DNA of 11,413 nucleotides from positions 1-11,413 of the forward strand of contig JAUWLY010000059.1 in NCBI GenBank assembly GCA_030613445.1, written 5' to 3'. Below, one piece after another: positions 7,497 through 11,413 of this stretch; positions within the stretch are counted from its first letter, which is position 1; each line of letters opens with the position of its first letter. This stretch comes from Candidatus Stahliibacteriota bacterium (GTDB lineage Bacteria; Hydrothermota; Tepidihabitantia; SM23-42). A program made the translations under genes and the position numbers. The notes under the pieces are model-generated. The model saw only the letters and a program-made list of their open reading frames with translations. It was not told the DNA's origin and searched no databases.

Positions 7497-7847
7497 TTAT
7501 TTCCCTCTTGTGACTCTATAGAATTTGAGATTAGCAATCAGAGATAGTATACCTGAAACGAGAAAAAAACCATAGGCAACGTAATTAATACCACCTTTTG
7601 GTAGCATCATCTTTCCTTCAAATCCACAAAAGAATAATTGAATAACAGCGAAAAAGAAAATACCTGTAGGCGCAAAGACCATAAACTGCCAATCGGTTCG
7701 CTCACCAAGGACAATTTCGTAGCGCCTGGCAATTATTCCCAACACAATAAAAGCAAGCCACAGTAGAATTGCACCAAGAACGAGTAGATAATTGGGAATT
7801 ACAGCAAGTACCTGATACTTTCCCGGCTCAATACCAAATGGCACCAT
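7497..7847 (-). CDS. Small integral membrane protein, unknown function (possible paralogue)
   Basis: The family is not recognised. The 116-aa product has about three hydrophobic helices: 18-40 (NYLLVLGAILLWLAFIVLG), 53-75 (FMVFAPTGIFFFAVIQLFF) and 88-108 (FFLVSGILSLIANLKFY). A basic loop RRYEIVLGER follows helix 1, and the tail is YRVTRGK. The length equals that of the downstream gene, and helices 2-3 align with it. The start is uncertain. The ATG at 7847 lacks a ribosome site, while GGAGG lies about 25 bases upstream, well spaced for an in-frame ATT codon at 7865. TATAAT also sits just upstream, so a nearly leaderless mRNA is another option. Its 5' flank is the intergenic repeat at 7902-8062. 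Confidence 0.7.
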   Translation of the reverse strand: MVPFGIEPGKYQVLAVIPNYLLVLGAILLWLAFIVLGIIARRYEIVLGERTDWQFMVFAPTGIFFFAVIQLFFCGFEGKMMLPKGGINYVAYGFFLVSGILSLIANLKFYRVTRGK

Positions 7848-7901
7848 AACTATGAAAAATTGAATTATAAAACCTCCCTCAACTTTTAAATGCTACATCC
7901 T

Positions 7902-8062
7902 AATATCGAAATCCGAAATTCCGTCTCGTGTCGAACACTCGATGTGAGATATAAACAATGTCAAATGACCAAAATTCAAATATTAAAACAAAGAGGTTTT
8001 GGATTTGAGAAATTAGGATTTAGAATTTGTTTCGGATTTAGGGCTTCGGATTTCGGATTTTT
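7902..8062. repeat. MITE-like intergenic repeat with inverted ends
   Basis: This non-coding stretch is AT-rich with repeated GGATTT/AAATCC words. Its left end AAATCCGAAAT (7909-7919) is the exact reverse complement of ATTTCGGATTT (8050-8060). Between them are CAAATGACCAAAATTC (7962-7977) and TGGATTT, AGGATTT, CGGATTT and CGGATTT units in a row. When translated by chance it yields FGF/ASDFGF peptides, an artefact I recall from many uncultured-bacterial genomes. It occupies almost all of the 232-bp gap between two same-strand genes. Mobility is inferred from shape only; there is no transposase. Confidence 0.6.
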
Positions 8063-8079
8063 CACTTCAATTGCCTCGT

Positions 8080-8679
8080 TCACTTCACTATTTCCAACAT
8101 CCTTTTTGTCATTTCCCCGCCTTTTGATGGACCAATAATCATACTGGCTGCCTTACCTAATGTAAAGATGAGTTTACGTACATCCTCATCATAAAATTGA
8201 TCAACTTTGATACGCTGTTTCTTGAGTTGATTTTTATAGACACGCTCTGTAAAATCTCCTAAGTAATCTTTCAAAATCTTTTTTATCTCCTCCAGAACAC
8301 CAGATTCCAGTTCGACAATTTCCTTCTCTTTCTGTGGCGCAGTTACTACAGGTACTGCAGCAGGTTTTTTTTTCAGTTCTTCAAGAAGAGTCCATAAATC
8401 ATTTAAGGCAAGACCTTCGGTACGATCGAACAGACTTCCCACAAGACTATCCTTATCCAAGCTCATAATAAGTCCTTTGGTTTTACCTAACATTTCTACT
8501 CTATCAATATTTATATCGCCAATTGCACTTATCGTTTCAAAAATGACTGTCGCCATCTGAGAGATTTCTTTTTTTATTGACTCACTACTTTGTGTAATGG
8601 CTAATTGACCTGATTTGGGAACAATGAAAGGACAAGGCAAACCTTTCTCTTCGTAACCGTTCAATAAATCCTGTTTCAT
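8080..8679 (-). CDS. Roadblock/LC7-like protein with helical C-terminal part
   Basis: The 199-aa product is soluble, with no signal or membrane segment. Residues about 15-95 look like a Roadblock/LC7 alpha-beta fold: GQLAITQSSESIKKEISQ, then a helix, then the strand pair INIDRVEMLGKTKGLIMSL and the final helix after DSLVGSLFDR. A Pro/Ala/Val linker (about 106-115) leads to a charged helical region (about 120-199: LEEIKKILKDYLGDFTERVY, KLIFTLGKAASMIIG). Its ATG is one base after the stop of the upstream Roadblock-like gene, so the pair is coupled and probably forms a heteromer. AGAGGA lies about 9 bases upstream. The Roadblock call is from fold pattern, not close match, and is moderate. It closes the cluster; the repeat at 7902-8062 follows. 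Confidence 0.65.
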   Translation of the reverse strand: MKQDLLNGYEEKGLPCPFIVPKSGQLAITQSSESIKKEISQMATVIFETISAIGDINIDRVEMLGKTKGLIMSLDKDSLVGSLFDRTEGLALNDLWTLLEELKKKPAAVPVVTAPQKEKEIVELESGVLEEIKKILKDYLGDFTERVYKNQLKKQRIKVDQFYDEDVRKLIFTLGKAASMIIGPSKGGEMTKRMLEIVK

Positions 8680-8680
8680 A

Positions 8681-9322
8681 TTACTTCATCCTCTCAATAA
8701 CCGCTTGAACTTTTGCCCTTGCCTGGGATGAACCCATTTCTTCTACAGATTTCTTAACCAAAAAATCAATTAAAGTACGCAATCCTTGAACAAACTCATC
8801 TTCTCTATCTTTGGGAGGATTATCATTGAATGTAAGCTCATTATTAATTAGATCAACATAAGGAGATATCTCGCCACCAAGAATTCCTAAACCTTGTTTC
8901 AGTAATTCAAACCAGTGTGTTTTATTATCCACACCACCGAATTCATCAATGAGCAGATTAATCTGTTGAACCTTTGAGCTAATGCTGCGGGGAAGTTCTA
9001 TCTTCGGTTTTTCAGCGATTGCAATTAATGATTTGAACTTCTCGATAATCTCGGTAGGTTCTCTGTGCCTTTCAACCTCAACCCCAATATATCTTGGTCC
9101 GTATGAATATATCACAAGCCGGTTAGCGCCATAGCAAAGCGATAGGTAATCAATATCACCCATGTTTAGGTTGTTTTTTATAACCTCGCTTGCCGATGAA
9201 AAGAAAGCTGCCAGGTCACCAATGGGTGCAGTGGAAGAACCTTTCATTTCTTCAATTGAACCATCCTCAGCCTTTATTAAGGTATAACCAATTACTCCAG
9301 GAATTTTATCTAATACTTCCAT
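8681..9322 (-). CDS. Roadblock/LC7 domain protein with helical C-terminal domain
   Basis: The 213-aa product is cytoplasmic. The N-terminal region (about 1-97) fits Roadblock/LC7: VLDKIPGVIGYTLIKAEDGS opens with the usual G-V-x-G-x-x-hydrophobic and D-G turn. Helix PIGDLAAFFSSASEVIKN and strands YLSLCYGANRLVIYSYG and RYIGVEVE follow, then the closing helix PTEIIEKFKSL. The second half (about 110-213) is helical with ELLKQGLGILGG and a charged end. Roadblock proteins such as MglB or the Ragulator subunits regulate or scaffold small GTPases and dimerise. No GTPase is visible here, so the partner is open. The start follows AGGA by about 6 bases, 38 bases after the DUF4388-type gene. Confidence 0.75.
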   Translation of the reverse strand: MEVLDKIPGVIGYTLIKAEDGSIEEMKGSSTAPIGDLAAFFSSASEVIKNNLNMGDIDYLSLCYGANRLVIYSYGPRYIGVEVERHREPTEIIEKFKSLIAIAEKPKIELPRSISSKVQQINLLIDEFGGVDNKTHWFELLKQGLGILGGEISPYVDLINNELTFNDNPPKDREDEFVQGLRTLIDFLVKKSVEEMGSSQARAKVQAVIERMK

Positions 9323-9360
9323 ATTATCCTATCCGTCAAAAGCGAATAGCTAACATATGA

Positions 9361-10200
9361 TTAAAGCTTAATTTTCTTTTTGAAATCTTCAAATTTTTTC
9401 CTGAAAAGAAGTTTGCCATACACTTTTGGTCCCTCAACATTAATAAATTCCTCAAGATTTTTAAGTGCCTCGTCAATTTCAGCAGATGTCAATCCAGTCT
9501 TTATCTCAATTTCCAATGTCTCTTCATTAATTTGCAAAGCATCAAGTGTCTTCTTATTATTTGCATTAACCTCCGACCATTTCTTCAGCCAATTTAACCC
9601 ATTTTTTGCAAAATTTTCAAAAAGAACTCTTAAGAATTCTGTGAGTTTTGACATAACTCTTTCTGCGGCAGCCGCATCATCAACCAATCCCTGATCTTTT
9701 AACCAAACAACAGTTTTTGTCGCTTCATAACCACCAATCTTCGACTCGTCAATCACGTCGCCCAATTTTCTTTTACCATCAATCAATGCAAGAATCTGCC
9801 AGTCAGTTCTTCTTAGGGCAACGCCAGATTCCAAATCCTTAGTTGACTTTGTGAGTATTGTTTCGAGTGGGGGTAGTTTTTTCTTGATTTCCTCAAACTC
9901 AATACGTCTCTTTTCAATATCTTCGGTTAACTTTCCAAGTTCTTCAGAGATTGTTTGCTCTGGAGAGCTAACACCAAGTTCAAAGTTTGCTTTATCCAGA
10001 TCTACAAAAGAAAGATTAAATAATGCCTCCATACCTTTTTCCGAACCGTCTGTTGCATGTATGACCAAACCATCCTGTAGATATATCTCCCCAGAAACTC
10101 CGCCGAAAATTTTTAAAACACCTGATTTCTTAACCCGCGCCAGGAATTGTAAAACATCACCAAGTATAAATTCTTTAAGATTTATTTCAAATCCAGCCAT
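9361..10200 (-). CDS. DUF4388 (PATAN)-type protein with winged-helix-like middle domain
   Basis: The 279-aa product has three parts. Residues 1-80 match the DUF4388/PATAN pattern: LKEFILGDVLQFLARVKKSG, then VLKIFGGVSGEIYLQDGLVI, with the G-x-I-Y-x-x-D-G-x-x-x-H-A signature. A coiled-coil stretch (about 84-115) follows. Then a winged-helix-like module (about 131-175, TDWQILALIDGKRKLGDVI...WLKDQGLV), a frequent companion of DUF4388. The C-terminal 100 residues are helical and lysine-rich. PATAN domains are seen in signalling and gliding-related proteins with Roadblock and GTPase partners. I take the ATG at 10200 because it forms a TAATG junction with the upstream stop and starts the domain properly. 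A TTG at 10218 would add six residues. Neither start has a good ribosome site. Confidence 0.75.
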   Translation of the reverse strand: MAGFEINLKEFILGDVLQFLARVKKSGVLKIFGGVSGEIYLQDGLVIHATDGSEKGMEALFNLSFVDLDKANFELGVSSPEQTISEELGKLTEDIEKRRIEFEEIKKKLPPLETILTKSTKDLESGVALRRTDWQILALIDGKRKLGDVIDESKIGGYEATKTVVWLKDQGLVDDAAAAERVMSKLTEFLRVLFENFAKNGLNWLKKWSEVNANNKKTLDALQINEETLEIEIKTGLTSAEIDEALKNLEEFINVEGPKVYGKLLFRKKFEDFKKKIKL

Positions 10201-10856
10201 TAAATCAAATGCAACCAATTATGTAGCAAAAAATACATTCTTCCAATTAAAAGAGAAATACGTGCCATAACTGTATACCCGAATGATGCCCCAAATGCAA
10301 TCATCAAAAACCACACACCTATTCTCGCTAACCCGCCAAACATACCTTTATGTTCTTTAGAAAAGAAAAAGTAAATGATGCCTGTAATGACCCCAATTAT
10401 TACTACAGGAATTGCAATCGCATTAAGAAAGGTCATCACTCCGGGGTTGGTGAATAAACTTTTCCAACTTTCTATTTGTATGAATGGAACAAGCGTAGCC
10501 CTTACCTGTTCCACTGCATTACTCTGAAGATAGGTGATCAGGTGATAACCAGAATAAGAACCTACGATAAAAGCGAGGGGCCAGCGTGACATCCAACCCA
10601 CTTTTGGAAACAGTCTCATTATCATCATAATTCCCAATATGAAAGGAATAATGAGAAGAAATTGTCCTTGTCCAAAAAGAGGTTGTATTAAATTTGGCAG
10701 CAAGATATTAAAATAGGAATAGACTGCCCAGTACGCTGCAGACACACCCACAAATAGATGCTCAGCAAATTTATAAAAGGGGTTGTCTTTATAGAGAAAA
10801 CTGAGTATACATAAGGTGAGAAGCGCAGCTATCCAGATTCCGAGTGTCTCAATCAT
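10200..10856 (-). CDS. Six-helix integral membrane protein, unknown function
   Basis: I do not recognise a named family. The 218-aa product has about six transmembrane segments: 4-22, 33-53, 65-83, 92-110, 140-165 and 174-197. Conserved-looking motifs are FLYKDNPFYKFAEHLFVGVS after helix 1 and RLFPKVGWMSRWPLAFIVGS between helices 3 and 4. These hold buried polar and charged residues (K, D, E, H), unusual for a simple anchor. The region from 111 to 135 is probably extracytoplasmic. The ATG overlaps the stop of the upstream gene (ATGA) and follows AAAGGAG at about 7 bases. Tight coupling to the upstream membrane-anchored protein and to the downstream DUF4388-type gene suggests one envelope-linked complex. 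It could be a channel, a transporter or a scaffold. Confidence 0.75.
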   Translation of the reverse strand: MIETLGIWIAALLTLCILSFLYKDNPFYKFAEHLFVGVSAAYWAVYSYFNILLPNLIQPLFGQGQFLLIIPFILGIMMIMRLFPKVGWMSRWPLAFIVGSYSGYHLITYLQSNAVEQVRATLVPFIQIESWKSLFTNPGVMTFLNAIAIPVVIIGVITGIIYFFFSKEHKGMFGGLARIGVWFLMIAFGASFGYTVMARISLLIGRMYFLLHNWLHLI

Positions 10857-11089
10857 TTTTTTCTCCTTTTACCGAGCAGGTAGAAGAAATTAGCAAACAG
10901 AATGAAAAAAATTATCAATCCATGAGCTATTGATTGTGCATCCATACCCCGAGAAGCAGTGCCACTTGTTTCAAGTATGGTCTCGTACTCAGCTGCTCCT
11001 TTCATACCTCCTATTAATCCTTGAAGTTGCCCTGCATTCAAATATGGATAGAATGCAGGAGCACTCACCGCAGTAACACCGCCCGCCAC
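10853..11089 (-). CDS. C-terminal part of a membrane-anchored protein, after an in-frame TAG
   Basis: This piece is in the same frame as 11099-11413 and only a TAG separates the two, so both almost certainly belong to one protein. Read from the TAG it gives GQKVAGGVTAVSAPAFYPYL, a Gly/Ala-rich soluble stretch, then SRGMDAQSIAHGL. One transmembrane helix follows (about residues 53-72 of the 78-aa piece) and then the basic end GKRRKK, so the main domain should face the periplasm or outside. As a separate gene it would need GTG at 11089 with only a weak AGGGA site. It overlaps the six-helix protein gene by 4 bases. No family name is recognised. Confidence 0.6.
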   Translation of the reverse strand: MAGGVTAVSAPAFYPYLNAGQLQGLIGGMKGAAEYETILETSGTASRGMDAQSIAHGLIIFFILFANFFYLLGKRRKK

Positions 11090-11098
11090 TTTCTGTCC

Positions 11099-11413
11099 CT
11101 ATCTTCCTTGAGCAATCATTATCCACTCTCGCACACCTGGATCACCTGCTGAAAGGCTGATTATGAGATCGATATTATCAAAATTCCTTACCCCCTTCAT
11201 TATTTCGAATTCTCCTATTGGATGTCCTGCATAATCTAAGGGAAATGTTTTCGGTATGTTTTCAGCCGCAGAAGAGATGACAATAATACCGCCGGCTTTG
11301 TATCCAAGATTCACATAGTCGACACCATACTCTTTTTGGTATTCCTCAGCAGCCTGCTCCATTGATGCCTGATTAAGAGGAATCCCTTGTGGCCAGAGTC
11401 CCATTCCAATAAT
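11099..11413 (-). CDS. N-terminal part of the same interrupted protein, 5' end outside window
   Basis: The frame is open to the window edge, and the three codons before the ATG at 11404 are coding-like (I-I-G), so that ATG is probably internal. The visible 104 residues form an alpha/beta pattern: a helix with EQAAEEYQKEYG, strand DYVNLGYKAGGIIVISSAA, FPLDYAGHPIGEFEIM, then strand NIDLIISLSAGDPGVREWIM. It ends at TAG (11101-11099) after AQGR, with no loss of frame, and continues into 10853-11089. Possible causes are a nonsense mutation, a sequencing or assembly error, programmed readthrough or amber recoding. It has no close family name that I can give. It heads the cluster visible here, but genes further upstream may be part of it. 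Confidence 0.65.
   Translation of the reverse strand: MIGMGLWPQGIPLNQASMEQAAEEYQKEYGVDYVNLGYKAGGIIVISSAAENIPKTFPLDYAGHPIGEFEIMKGVRNFDNIDLIISLSAGDPGVREWIMIAQGR

Noticed and set aside
7890..8138. Plus-strand ORF of 82 codons with FGFEKLGF and RASDFGF peptides
   Set aside because: It is a chance translation of the GGATTT-rich intergenic repeat and runs into the antisense of the Roadblock-like gene; there is no ribosome site.
10200..10218. TTG start at 10218 for the DUF4388-type gene
   Set aside because: It gives a 19-base overlap with the upstream gene and has no ribosome site; the ATG at 10200 forms a tidy TAATG junction and begins at the domain.
1..11413. CRISPR array, tRNA or rRNA genes, integrase, toxin-antitoxin pair
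   Set aside because: No regularly spaced direct repeats, cloverleaf or rRNA-like segments, or recombinase motifs were seen by reading both strands.

Overview
The window looks like a chromosomal segment of an uncultured Gram-negative bacterium of the FCB/WOR-3 (Stahlbacteria-like) kind. This is an inference from three things. Two very large secreted beta-rich proteins end in a type IX-secretion-like sorting module (final residues HKLILIK and HKLVLVK). There is a TonB/ExbB/ExbD operon, which implies an outer membrane. There is also an uncultured-lineage style FGF/ASDF intergenic repeat. No rRNA, tRNA, CRISPR, integrase or transposase is visible.

Left part (1-4860, plus strand): two tandem paralogous genes for modular surface or secreted proteins. 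The first is cut by the window edge. Both share a lectin/MAM-like jelly-roll module that is about 91% identical in DNA over 424 bp, then a CARDB-like module and a C-terminal sorting module. Between these modules they carry different beta-propellers: a non-kelch one in the first and six kelch-like blades in the second. Each gene ends in its own rho-independent terminator, and the two terminators are recognisable copies of each other. The second gene has a perfect TTGACA-N16-TATAAT promoter and a leader of about 136 nt. The leader holds an extra, very strong Shine-Dalgarno sequence far from the start codon, like the mRNA-stabilising STAB-SD of Bacillus cry genes.

Middle (4863-7054, minus strand): a tightly overlapping exbB-exbD-exbD-tonB operon, read from a second perfect TTGACA-N16-TATAAT promoter. 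It would energise outer-membrane transport.

Right part (7120-11413, minus strand): two 116-aa membrane proteins that look like diverged duplicates, then an intergenic repeat of about 160 bp with inverted ends. Upstream of that is a compact cluster, in transcription order: a membrane-anchored extracytoplasmic protein interrupted by an in-frame TAG, a six-helix membrane protein, a DUF4388 (PATAN)-type protein, a Roadblock/LC7-like protein and a second Roadblock-like protein. The last five are separated by 38 bp or less, or overlap, and are probably one operon. Roadblock and PATAN proteins usually belong to GTPase-linked or signalling assemblies, so this cluster with its two membrane partners is the best candidate here for an undescribed system. 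No GTPase gene is visible in the window.
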